Shown here in pieces: positions 35,520-45,966 of a stretch of 64,000 bases of DNA (positions are counted from its first letter, which is position 1; each line of letters opens with the position of its first letter). The notes below the pieces were generated by a model. The model was given only the letters and a program-made list of their open reading frames with translations, was not told the origin of the DNA and searched no databases. This DNA is from Taudactylus pleione (taxonomy: Eukaryota; Chordata; Amphibia; Anura; Myobatrachidae), in assembly GCA_031769625.1 (NCBI GenBank), contig JAUIMM010000534.1, positions 10,556,001 through 10,620,000 on the forward strand, written 5' to 3'. The translations under genes were made by a program, and so were the position numbers.

Positions 35520-36069
35520 GGGCCTGATTCAGAGCTGGACGCACTGACAAGAGTGCTCGCTCTGCATCAGGGCCCTCCTACCTAATATTGGAGCGGCCTC
35601 CTGGCCGCTCGCATAGCTGTGGGTGACCACCCACAGCTTATGCGAGCGGCCAAAAAGATGGTCGCGATGGTCAAGACCATCGCGACTATCGGGCTTGTGG
35701 CGAGACCCTGCGGTAGAGTCTCGCTGCCGCAAGCCCAGGAGTGCTTTTGGCTCTATCAGAGCCAAAAGCACTCCCACTGACATCACTAGTGATGTCAGTG
35801 GGGCCGGCCCCAGACGGTAGGCGTTCCCATGGGAACGCCTCCATCTGGGCAGCAACGCCCCCGGCACGCCCACCAAAGGGGGCGTGCTGTCACTCACCAT
35901 CGACAGCACGCCCCCATTGGTACGAGACCCATAGCGACGGCTTGGCTGTCGCTATTCTGGTCTCGCGCATGCGCACAACGGAGCTCCCTCCGTCGTGCGC
36001 ATGCGCACTAGGGCACCATCGACCCGCTTGCGAGCGCTCAGCGCTCGCGAGCGGGTCTGAATCAGGCCC
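35520..36069. mobile_element. Complete palindrome-rich Harbinger-type MITE
   Basis: Termini GGGCCTGATTCAGA and TCTGAATCAGGCCC bound 550 bp, with TCT on both sides (35517-35519 and 36070-36072). Inside are several short perfect palindromes or hairpins: ACATCACTAGTGATGT, GGCGTTCCCATGGGAACGCC, and GTGCTTTTGGCTC paired with GAGCCAAAAGCAC. It is a relative of the split MITE at 30291/47046, in reverse orientation, and lies inside the element that split that copy. Confidence 0.9.
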
Positions 36070-37737
36070 TCTATCCCAAGTATTTAATCTATATATGTTA
36101 TGTGTGTATGCATGCACTTAAATGCCCAAATATATATCCAACAAATCAATTATTGAAGCACAGACATATAGAAAAAATCCTAAAATGAAAATCATTAGAC
36201 AAATGTGAACACACTCCCTCTTCAAAAAGGGTGGCCACCATCCTCAATAGTCCAAGAAACAACAAAAGAGGACAATGTGCCAAATAGTGTAGGTAAATCC
36301 ATACATGGTAGTCCTCTTTTGGTATATAAATAAATATATATGTATATCCATAGTACAACAAACAGAACAGGAGAGCGCATATACTGTAGTGGCTGATTCA
36401 GATGTAGTGGCTGCTGTGTATTTGGTGGTCACACATCTGCAGCTTTATGCAAATGCTGCTTGTGTACAAGTGTGTGTCTAAATGTGCAAGGACTGAGACG
36501 CCTACTAACGGACTGTATAGATACAGTCATTAGACACCACCATCAAAACTTGCACTCGCCCTATGACAGTTGCAGAATTTTCATCTGATTATTGCCTCCA
36601 ATGTGAATGATGATGATACATCTGTGTACACAAACACTTCAGTGACCCTCCCATGAGACAGACCATTTTTGTGCACATTAATACCCACCTCCCAGTCACT
36701 GCCCATCACTTTTCCAAGACATTTCTAATAACCTGCATCTTAATCACAACAGCATCTTTGTGCGCACACTCTCTGTAACGCATGAGCCGTAAAAGTTTTT
36801 ATGGATTTTCGTGCACATACAGTAGCAAAAAAAATCTCCCAACTACGTGAACATCGGCATCACGTGCATCTCTGATTCAGGCCCATAGTGTATTATATCC
36901 ATTTTTTACACACAAATATACTTTACAAGAAATAGTTCACTTATCAGTGGCCATTACCAGCCATCCTAAGCACCTTTTTTGTGCACGATTTGTGGCCGAT
37001 TACTGAGTGATTGCACGATTACGATGTCGTAATCGTACAATCATACAGTGTAATCGACTAGTGGATGTGCGTCTTTAGACTGTGACACTGCGCATGTGCA
37101 CAATGTCAATTACCACTGATGGACGGAATATGCAGATGAGGGACCATAAGATTCCTTATCCACTAAACTGGCATAAAGTGGTTTGTGCCATCTGAGGATG
37201 GTGTTAACCAATGGGGCGAAACTCTAAAGTTACACTCATTGGAGTTTAGTACTGTAGTCCCAACTGCGTGTGTGTGTATGTGTGTATATATATATACACA
37301 CATACACACACACACAGGTGCAAAATCAAAATTTTCATGAGGGTGCATACAGACTTAATACTTAATACCCACACTGGACCTACCATGGGTCCCGCTTCGT
37401 CGCACGTCTCGCAAGACTCAGAGCATCCACACCACAAGTGAGAAGTAACAAAGAATGTGATTGGGATCCTGCTTCACCATTGATGTGAGGGTATTTAGCT
37501 TAATAATTATTATGTTTCTATGCACCCTGACAAAATATGTAATCTTGCACCTGCCCCTACCTATCTCATTCAAATATTGCACGTTTATTTGCCATTGTTT
37601 CAGACATAAAAAAATCAAACATGCTCTCTATATATATTCACATATATTATTAATACATATTTCTTAATAAACACAAGTTTTTTTTATTATATTTACTATT
37701 ATATATAATATAGATAGAAACCTATTTATATATAGCG
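36070..37737. other. Non-coding interior of the ZMYM-type hAT element
   Basis: 36390-36890 runs from GGCTGATTCAGATG to TCTGATTCAGGCCC, a probable diverged Harbinger-type MITE. A TG/TA microsatellite lies at 37263-37316. No gene supported. Confidence 0.45.
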
Positions 37738-37940
37738 AAACTGAGGGGCACTCACCAGCTTTTCGCACATAAAGGTATCAGATTTTAATCCTCACAAATA
37801 CCAATATCGGCTCAACGTTTTGGTCCTACATAGACCTTCTTCAGGAGATATAGCAGTACACCAAGTGCATCAGTGACCAACCAATCCTTTAGAGATCCTA
37901 TATTGCAATGAGTGCCCCTCAGTTTCGCTATATTATGGAC
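37738..37940. repeat. Inverted-repeat fragment with a CGTTTTGG hairpin motif
   Basis: GCGAAACTGAGGGGCACTCA at the left is inverted near 37910-37930 (TGAGTGCCCCTCAGTTTCGC). Inside, the minus strand reads CTGAAGAAGGTC..GACCAAAACGTTG, the hairpin module seen elsewhere. Confidence 0.8.
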
Positions 37941-38053
37941 TTTCCATGTGTGCGTCATGGGTGACACCCCAGTACATTGCAAGACCTGGATGATGTGAGT
38001 GCAGCCGTGGATAATCATATTTATATAAAGATATAAATACATATGTACTATAT

Positions 38054-38143
38054 ATGTATATACACTCTTTTTTTTATTATTACACACCCACACATATATA
38101 TATAATTATATATATATATATATGTATACATATAAACTGTGTA

Positions 38144-38192
<49 letters not shown>

Positions 38193-38345
38193 TGTATATG
38201 TTATACACTATATATATATATATATATATATACTGTCAGACGAAGACGTCAGACGAAGGGCTGATGCCCGAAACGTTGGATTGACGCAATAAAGCTGCTG
38301 TTTTGACTTATTATACAGTCGTGGAGTGCCGCCATTCTTTGCTGA
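38054..38345. repeat. (TA)n microsatellites and GAAACGTTGG module
   Basis: TA runs lie between 38090 and 38234. They are followed by GACGAAGGGCTGATGCCC and GAAACGTTGG (38252-38279) and then CAATAAAGCTGCTG, which looks like the 3' end of a transcript-derived or structured repeat. Confidence 0.75.
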
Positions 38346-38440
38346 TTATACCGGACCTGGTGGTCCATGGATGGCACCTACGCCCTTTACATTGTTTTTG
38401 CCACGAGTGCCGGAATTCTGTTGGTATATATTAGGGGTGA

Positions 38441-38601
38441 GCGGGTTCGGATTTCTGAAATCCGAACCCCCCCGAGCCCCCCCGATCCGAGTCCGACCCG
38501 AGTCAGGCTCGACTTTTCCCGCCTGACTCGGATTCTGAAATCGAGGCAAAACGTCATCTTCCCGCCTTCCGAGTCTCGCGGGTTTTGGATCCTATATAAG
38601 G
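38441..38601 (+). promoter_or_regulatory. hAT copy A terminal palindrome, binding motif and TATA box
   Basis: 13-bp arms GGGTTCGGATTTC and GAAATCCGAACCC pair across one base at about 38443-38469. CCGAGTCAGG and CCTGACTCGG form a second hairpin. GTTTTGGATC (38582-38591), the inverse of the 3' subterminal GATCCAAAAC, abuts TATATAAGG (38593-38601). Promoter and binding roles are inferred. Confidence 0.65.
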
Positions 38602-38949
38602 TACCCACGTCGGCGCCATTTTCTCACTCGGCTGTGGACAGTGAAGAGGGAGGGTGGGAGTTAGGGCTGTGTAGTGTAGTGTAGTGTAGTGCTGCTGTTG
38701 TCCACTACTTCAAAGTCCATAGGGGCTGGCTGTGTTGTGCTGTGCTGCTGTTGTTAATAGGGGCTGTGTCCACTACTTCAAAGTCCATAGGGGCTGGCTG
38801 GACTGTGTTGTGCAGTCAGTTCTCCATAGGGGCTGTGTCCACTCCAAAGTCCTGTGCAGTGTCCCAGTCCTAAAGAGGTGCTGTAGTGTTGTCCAGGGGG
38901 TGCTCTGTCCATCAGGGGTGCTCCCCCCAAGTGCTAAAAATATAATATA
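38602..38949 (+). repeat. Leader minisatellite of hAT copy A
   Basis: A short GTAGT run, then units of about 68 bp with CCACTACTTCAAAGTCCATA and GGGGCTGGCTG. Copies B and C carry the same units in different numbers (C has the most). Confidence 0.85.
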
Positions 38950-41900
38950 TTTTCTGTGTTTGTGAATTGTGTGCGCAGAAGCCGCACGTGCATCAACAAA
39001 GTAGTGCCAAGCGTGCGCCTGTGTCATAAGTAAAGGGCCGGCTGGCTTGACCGTTAAAGGGTGCTGTAACCCCCGAAAGTACACTCCAGTCCAAACCAAA
39101 AAAAAATTATTTTCTGTGTTTGTGAATTGTGTGCGCAGTAGCCGCACGTGCATCAACAAAGTAGTGCCAAGCGTGCGCCTGTGTCATAAGTAAAGGGCCG
39201 GCTGGCTTGACCGTTAAGGGTGCTGTAACCCCCGAAAGTACACTCCAGTCCAAACCAAAAAAAAAATTATTTTCTGTGTTTGTGAATTGTGTGCGCAGTA
39301 GCCGCACGTGCATCAACAAAGTAGTGCCAAGCGTGCGCCTGTGTCATAAGTAAAGGGCCGGCTGGCTTGACCGTTAAGGGTGCTGTAACCCCCGAAAGTA
39401 CACTCCAGTCCAAACCAAAAAAAAAATTATTTTCTGTGTTTGTGAATTGTGTGCGCAGTAGCCGCACGTGCATCAACACAGTAGTGCCAAGCGTGCGCCT
39501 GTGTCATAAGTAAAGGGCCGGCTGGCTTGACCGTTAAGGGTGCTGTAACCCCCGAAAGTACACTCCAGTCCAAACCAAAAAAAAAATTATTTTCTGTGTT
39601 TGTGAATTGTGTGCGCAGTAGCCGCACGTGCATCAACAAAGTAGTGCCAAGCGTGCGCCTGTGTCATAAGTAAAGGGCCGGCTGGCTTGACCGTTAAAGG
39701 GTGCTGTAACCCCCGAAAGTACACTCCAGTCCAAACCAAAAAAAAATTATTTTCTGTGTTTGTGAATTGTGTGCGCAGTAGCCGCACGTGCATCAACAAA
39801 GTAGTGCCAAGCGTGCGCCTGTGTCATAAGTAAAGGGCCGGCTGGCTTGACCGTTAAGGGTGCTGTAACCCCCGAAAGTACACTCCAGTCCAAACCAAAA
39901 AAAAAATTATTTTCTGTGTTTGTGAATTGTGTGCGCAGTAGCCGCACGTGCATCAACACAGTAGTGCCAAGCGTGCGCCTGTGTCATAAGTAAAGGGCCG
40001 GCTGGCTTGACCGTTAAGGGTGCTGTAACCCCCGAAAGTACACTCCAGTCCAAACCAAAAAAAAAATTATTTTCTGTGTTTGTGAATTGTGTGCGCAGTA
40101 GCCGCACGTGCATCAACAAAGTAGTGCCAAGCGTGCGCCTGTGTCATAAGTAAAGGGCCGGCTGGCTTGACCGTTAAAGGGTGCTGTAACCCCCGAAAGT
40201 ACACTCCAGTCCAAACCAAAAAAAAATTATTTTCTGTGTTTGTGAATTGTGTGCGCAGTAGCCGCACGTGCATCAACAAAGTAGTGCCAAGCGTGCGCCT
40301 GTGTCATAAGTAAAGGGCCGGCTGGCTTGACCGTTAAGGGTGCTGTAACCCCCGAAAGTACACTCCAGTCCAAACCAAAAAAAAAATTATTTTCTGTGTT
40401 TGTGAATTGTGTGCGCAGTAGCCGCACGTGCATCAACAAAGTAGTGCCAAGCGTGCGCCTGTGTCATAAGTAAAGGGCCGGCTGGCTTGACCGTTAAGGG
40501 TGCTGTAACCCCGGAAAGTACACTCCAGTCCAAACCAAAATAAAATTATTTTCTGTGTTTGTGAATTGTGTGCGCAGTAGCCGCACGTGCATCAACAAAG
40601 TAGTGCCAAGCGTGCGCCTGTGTCATAAGTAAAGGGCCGGCTGGCTTGACCGTTAAGGGTGCTGTAACCCCCGAAAGTACACTCCAGTCCAAACCAAAAA
40701 AAAAATTATTTTCTGTGTTTGTGAATTGTGTGCGCAGTAGCCGCACGTGCATCAACAAAGTAGTGCCAAGCGTGCACCTGTGTCATAAGTAAAGGGCCGG
40801 CTGGCTTGACCGTTAAGGGTGCTGTAACCCCCGAAAGTACACTCCAGTCCAAACCAAAAAAAAAATTATTTTCTGTGTTTGTGAATTGTGTGCGCAGTAG
40901 CCGCACGTGCATCAACAAAGTAGTGCCAAGCGTGCGCCTGTGTCATAAGTAAAGGGCCGGCTGGCTTGACCGTTACAGGGTGCTGTAACCCCCAAAGTAC
41001 ACTCCAGTCCAAACCAAAAAAAAAATTATTTTCTGTGTTTGTGAATTGTGTGCGCAGTAGCCGCACGTGCATCAACAAAGTAGTGCCAAGCGTGCGCCTG
41101 TGTCATAAGTAAAGGGCCGGCTGGCTTGACCGTTAAAGGGTGCTGTAACCCCCGAAAGTACACTCCAGTCCAAACCAAAAAAAAATTATTTTCTGTGTTT
41201 GTGAATTGTGTGCGCAGTAGCCGCACGTGCATCAACAAAGTAGTGCCAAGCGTGCGCCTGTGTCATAAGTAAAGGGCCGGCTGGCTTGACCGTTAAGGGT
41301 GCTGTAACCCCCGAAAGTACACTCCAGTCCAAACCAAAAAAAAAATTATTTTCTGTGTTTGTGAATTGTGTGCGCAGTAGCCGCACGTGCATCAACAAAG
41401 TAGTGCCAAGCGTGCGCCTGTGTCATAAGTAAAGGGCCGGCTGGCTTGACCGTTAAGGGTGCTGTAACCCCCGAAAGTACACTCCAGTCCAAACCAAAAA
41501 AAAAATTATTTTCTGTGTTTGTGAATTGTGTGCGCAGTAGCCGCACGTGCATCAACAAAGTAGTGCCAAGCGTGCGCCTGTGTCATAAGTAAAGGGCCGG
41601 CTGGCTTGACCGTTAAAGGGTGCTGTAACCCCCAAAGTACACTCCAGTCCAAACCAAAAAAAAAATTATTTTCTGTGTTTGTGAATTGTGTGCGCAGTAG
41701 CCGCACGTGCATCAACAAAGTAGTGCCAAGCGTGCGCCTGTGTCATAAGTAAAGGGCCGGCTGGCTTGACCGTTAAAGGGTGCTGTAACCCCCGAAAGTA
41801 CACTCCAGTCCAAACCAAAAAAAAATTATTTTCTGTGTTTGTGAATTGTGTGCGCAGTAGCCGCACGTGCATCAACAAAGTAGTGCCAAGCGTGCGCCTG

Positions 41901-42320
41901 TGTCATAAGTAAAGGGCCGGCTGGCTTGACCGTTAAGGGTGCTGTAACCCCCGAAAGTACACTCCAGTCCAAACCAAAAAAAAAATTATTTTCTGTGTTT
42001 GTGAATTGTGTGCGCAGTAGCCGCACGTGCATCAACAAAGTAGTGCCAAGCGTGCGCCTGTGTCATAAGTAAAGGGCCGGCTGGCTTGACCGTTAAAGGG
42101 TGCTGTAACCCCCGAAAGTACACTCCAGTCCAAACCAAAAAAAAATTATTTTCTGTGTTTGTGAATTGTGTGCGCAGTAGCCGCACGTGCATCAACAAAG
42201 TAGTGCCAAGCGTGCGCCTGTGTCATAAGTAAAGGGCCGGCTGGCTTGACCGTTAAAGGGTGCTGTAACCCACAAAGTACACTCCAGTCCAAACCCAAAA
42301 AAAAATTATTTTCTGTGTTT
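38950..42320 (+). repeat. 160-bp tandem array of hAT copy A (21 monomers)
   Basis: TTTTCTGTGTTTGTG recurs every 159-161 bp from 38950 to 42309, giving 21 monomers and a terminal fragment that runs into the transposase leader. Monomer variants differ in the A-run length, GTTAAGGG versus GTTAAAGGG, and CAACAAAG versus CAACACAG, and are ordered in repeating groups of three and four. Each monomer holds GTGCGCAG, a possible cryptic splice acceptor. Confidence 0.97.
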
Positions 42321-42354
42321 AGCCGCACGTATATATCAAATCGATATAACATAA

Positions 42355-45318
42355 ATGGAGGACCAAACTTTCTCCGATAAAAATAAAATAGAGAAAGATC
42401 AAGAACCACTTCCTCCTAGTGCTGAAGCTGCTGCCACTAGTCATGACATAGACGATAACATGCCATCAACGTCGTCTGCCAAGGCCGATGCCCAATGTCA
42501 TAGTAGAGGGCACATACAATCCCAAATGGCAAAGTTCAGGAAAATGACCTTGAAAAAGACATTTAAATCAGCTGAAGAGAAACGTAAACTTGCCAATATG
42601 CCATTTACGACACGGAGTGGCAAGGAACGGCTAAGGTCGATCCCTAGTATGTTCATGACTAGTGGTTCAGCTTCACATGACGATGGAAGCCCTCCTCCCA
42701 CTAAAAAAATCAAAAGAGTTAAGCTGGCAAAAGCACAGCGAAGAACTGTGCTTTCTAAGAAGATATCACAAATCCCCAAGGAGAGTCCAAGTGTGGTGGT
42801 GGTTGCGATGCCTGACCTTCCCAGCACTGGACGGGAAGAGGTGGCTCTTTCCACCATTTGCACGCCCCCTGCAAGTGCTGAAAGGAGCACCCACAGTCCA
42901 CTTGCTGATATGCAAATTGAAGATGTCACTGTTGAAGTACAACAGGATGAGGATACTGGTGTAGCTGGCGCTGAGGAGGAAGTTGGCGAGGAGGATTCTG
43001 ATGGTGATGTGGTTTGTTTAAATCAGGCTCCGGGGGAGACAGTTGTTGTCCGTGGGATGAAAAAGCCCATCACGGTCATGCCTGGGCAGACGACCAAACA
43101 TTCCACCTCTTTGGTCTGGCAATATTTCTATCCAAATCCGGACAACAACTGTCTTGCCATATGTACCATATGTAAAGGTGAAATAAGTAGGGGTAGGGAC
43201 GTCAACCACCTAGCAACATCCTCCCTTATACGGCACCTGCAGCGCGTTCATAAAAAGTTACTGTCAAGTTCAGAAACTTTGGCTAAGACCGTAAGCAGTC
43301 CAGGGACACCTAAATCCCGTTGTCCTGTTGTATCCAAGCGCCTGCAAACCACACCGTCAACTCCCTCCTCGTCAATTTCCTCCTTAGTTAGGATCGGAAG
43401 TAGTCCTGCAGGCCATGTCACTGGCATGACTGACTCTCCTATCCGGGATTCCTCCGGAGGATCCTGCATTGCTACGCCTACTGCTGCCGCTGCTGCTGTT
43501 GCTGCTGCTGGGAGTCGTTCATCATCCCAGAGAGGAAGTAGGAACACCACTACTTTTACTAAACAATTGACCCTCCAACAGTCCTTAGCGAGGAGGATGA
43601 AGTACGACAGCAGTCATCCTGAAGCAAAACGTATAACTGAGGCCTTGACTGCTATGTTGGTGTTAGACGTACGTCCGGTATCCGCCATTAGTGCAGTGGG
43701 ATTTAGACAATTGATGGAGGTAGTGTGTCCCCGGTTCCAAATCCCGTCTAGATTCCACTTCACTAGGCAGGCGATACCGAGACTGTACAGAAACGTCAGA
43801 AAAAGTGTCCTCAGTGTCCTGAAAAATGCCGTTGTACACAATGTCCACTTAACCACGGACATGTGGACAAGTGGAACAGGGCAGACTAAGGACTATATGA
43901 CTGTGACAGCCCACTGGGTAGATGTATCACCTTACGCAGCAACAGCAGCAGCGTCACCAGTAGCAGCATCTCAGAAATGCCAGCTCGTTACAAGGCAGGC
44001 TACGCTGTGTATCACCGGTTTCAGTAAGAGGCACACCGCCGACAACCTCTTAGAGAAACTGAGGGAAATCATCGCCCAGTGGCTTACCCCACTTAGACTC
44101 TCCTGGGGATTTGTGATATCTGACAACGCCACCAATATTGTGCGGGCATTACATCTGGGCAAATTCCAGCACGTCCCATGTTTTGCTCACACAATAAACT
44201 TGGTGGTGCAGAATTTTCTGAAAAGCGACAGGGGCGTGCAGGAGACGCTTTGGGTGGCCCGAAAAATTTCTGGCCACTTTCGCCATTCAGCGACTGCGTG
44301 CCGAAGACTGGAGCGCCAGCAAACACTCTTGAACCTGCCCCGCCATCACCTGAAGCAAGAGGTTGTGACGCGGTGGAACTCAACCCTCTATATGCTTCAG
44401 AGGATGGAGGAGCAGCAAAAGGCCATACAAGCCTATACATCCACCTATGACATAGGCAAAGGAGGGGGTATGCACCTGACTCAAGCGCAGTGGAGAATGA
44501 TTTCCGTGTTGTGCAAGGTTCTCCAGCCCTTCGAACTTGCCACACGTGAAGTCAGTTCAGACACTGCCAGCTTGAGTCAGGTCATTCCCCTCATCAGGCT
44601 TTTGCAGAAGCAGCTGGAGAAAGTGAAGGAGGAGCTAAGACGGAGCGATTCCGCTCGGCATGTGGGACTTGTGGATGAAGCCCTTCATTCGCTTTGCCAG
44701 GATTCCAGGGTGGTCAATCTGTTGAAATCAGACCACTACGTTTTGGCCACCGTGCTCGATCCTAGGTTTAAAGCCTATGTGGTGTCTCTCTTTCCGGCCG
44801 ACACAAGCCTGCAGAGGTGCAAAGACCTGCTGGTGAACACACTGTCAGCTGAAGCGGAACGTGACACGTCAACGGCTCCTTCTTCATTTTCTCCTGCAAC
44901 TGGGGCTGCCAGGAAAAAACTTAGGTATCCTAAGCAACCCGCTGGCAGTGATGCAGGGCAGGCAGGACCAAGTTTGGACATCTGGTCCGGACTGAAGGAC
45001 CTGGCAACAATTTCTGACATGTCTACTGTCACTGCATATGATACTGTCACCATTGACAGAATGGTGGAGGATTACATCGGTGACAGCATCCAAGTAGGCA
45101 TGGCAGACAGTCCATACCTGTACTGGCAGGAAAAAGAGGCAATTTGGAGGCCCCTGTACAAACTGGCTCTATTTTACCTGAGTTGCCCCCCCTCCAGTGT
45201 GTACTCCGAAAGAGTGTTTAGTGCAGCCGGGAACCTTGTCAGCGAAAGGCGTAGGAGGTTGCTTCCACAGAATGTGGAGAAGATGATGTTCATCAAAATG
45301 AATTATCAGCTCTTCTAG
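42355..45318 (+). CDS. BED-finger hAT transposase, copy A (C-terminal tail lost)
   Basis: 987 aa from the ATG 35 bases after the last array fragment. The N terminus (1-240) is charged and low complexity. Residues about 250-300 form a BED zinc finger: W255, C270-x2-C273 and H294-x4-H299. A Ser/Ala-rich linker follows. The catalytic core has D502 (TTDMWTS), D590 (VISDNATN), C609/H612, W674 (TRWN) and E952 (SSVYSERVFSAAG), the hAT DDE landmarks, ending in the hAT dimerisation region. This is the ZBED-like, Ac-type group; such enzymes excise and reinsert elements with 8-bp target duplications. Compared with copy B, a CAG codon has become TAG at 45316, removing the ~50-residue acidic tail, whose codons still follow. 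The fold itself is complete, so partial activity is possible. Confidence 0.95.
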   Translation: MEDQTFSDKNKIEKDQEPLPPSAEAAATSHDIDDNMPSTSSAKADAQCHSRGHIQSQMAKFRKMTLKKTFKSAEEKRKLANMPFTTRSGKERLRSIPSMFMTSGSASHDDGSPPPTKKIKRVKLAKAQRRTVLSKKISQIPKESPSVVVVAMPDLPSTGREEVALSTICTPPASAERSTHSPLADMQIEDVTVEVQQDEDTGVAGAEEEVGEEDSDGDVVCLNQAPGETVVVRGMKKPITVMPGQTTKHSTSLVWQYFYPNPDNNCLAICTICKGEISRGRDVNHLATSSLIRHLQRVHKKLLSSSETLAKTVSSPGTPKSRCPVVSKRLQTTPSTPSSSISSLVRIGSSPAGHVTGMTDSPIRDSSGGSCIATPTAAAAAVAAAGSRSSSQRGSRNTTTFTKQLTLQQSLARRMKYDSSHPEAKRITEALTAMLVLDVRPVSAISAVGFRQLMEVVCPRFQIPSRFHFTRQAIPRLYRNVRKSVLSVLKNAVVHNVHLTTDMWTSGTGQTKDYMTVTAHWVDVSPYAATAAASPVAASQKCQLVTRQATLCITGFSKRHTADNLLEKLREIIAQWLTPLRLSWGFVISDNATNIVRALHLGKFQHVPCFAHTINLVVQNFLKSDRGVQETLWVARKISGHFRHSATACRRLERQQTLLNLPRHHLKQEVVTRWNSTLYMLQRMEEQQKAIQAYTSTYDIGKGGGMHLTQAQWRMISVLCKVLQPFELATREVSSDTASLSQVIPLIRLLQKQLEKVKEELRRSDSARHVGLVDEALHSLCQDSRVVNLLKSDHYVLATVLDPRFKAYVVSLFPADTSLQRCKDLLVNTLSAEAERDTSTAPSSFSPATGAARKKLRYPKQPAGSDAGQAGPSLDIWSGLKDLATISDMSTVTAYDTVTIDRMVEDYIGDSIQVGMADSPYLYWQEKEAIWRPLYKLALFYLSCPPSSVYSERVFSAAGNLVSERRRRLLPQNVEKMMFIKMNYQLF

Positions 45319-45470
45319 GGAGACCAGCCTCCAGAAGGTACAGAGGGACCTGTGGTGGTGGATTCAAGTGGGGACGAGTTAATACTTTGTGAGGATGAGG
45401 ATGTACACACTGAAGAGGGTGAGGAATCGGTGGATGAGGAGGATGAGGATGACATCTTGCCTCCATAGAG
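45319..45470 (+). pseudogene. Stranded acidic tail codons of the copy A transposase
   Basis: The sequence after the TAG keeps the reading frame of copy B's tail, including an Asp/Glu-rich stretch (EESVDEEDEDD), and stops at the equivalent TAG. One codon is missing relative to B. Read-through would restore the tail. Confidence 0.85.
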
Positions 45471-45524
45471 CCAGTTTGTGCAGGGACACATTAATTGCCA
45501 GCTTGTTTTGTGGGGGCCCAAACG

Positions 45525-45580
45525 AACCAATCATTTCAGCCACAGTTGTGTGGCAGACCCTGGCGCTGAAATGATTGGTT
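45525..45580 (+). other. Stem-loop downstream of the transposase (copy A)
   Basis: 16-base arms AACCAATCATTTCAGC (45525-45540) and GCTGAAATGATTGGTT (45565-45580) pair perfectly, with an inner CCACA/TGTGG stem. Copy B keeps it with one mismatch. It would be in the transposase mRNA 3' region or serve as a DNA site; the role is unknown. Confidence 0.75.
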
Positions 45581-45966
45581 TGTTAAAGTGTGCATGTCCT
45601 GTTTATACAACATAAGGGTGGGTGGGAGGGCCCAAGGACAATTCCATCTTGCACCTCTTTTTTTTCTTTGCATTATGTACAGTTTGGGGCCTAGTTTTTC
45701 AAACTGCCATCCTGTCTGCCACTGCAGTTTCACGCCTAGATGGGTCACGTGTTTGTGCCGCCCACTCGTGTCGCTTAGCATAGTCATCCAGCTACCTCGG
45801 TGCAACGTTTTGGACATAAAAACACTATTGTGAGGTGTGAGGTGTTCAGAATAGACTGGAAATGAGTGGAAATTAAGGTTATTGAGGTTAATAATAGCAT
45901 AGGAGCAGAAAAACCTACAAATTCTGCGATTTTAGCTGTTTTTATGCTTTTTTTAAAAAAAATACA

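Noticed and set aside
38273..38330. Poly(A) signal of a host gene (CAATAAAGC)
   Set aside because: It follows the GAAACG hairpin module in a repeat and no coding exon is nearby.
39107..42198. Ladder of near-identical 70-codon minus-strand open frames
   Set aside because: They follow the 160-bp array; each starts and stops at the same monomer position and the frame shifts between monomers. No codon-level conservation is expected of a gene.
43614..44545. Minus-strand open frames opposite the transposases
   Set aside because: They are shadows of the conserved plus-strand transposase and carry no motif.
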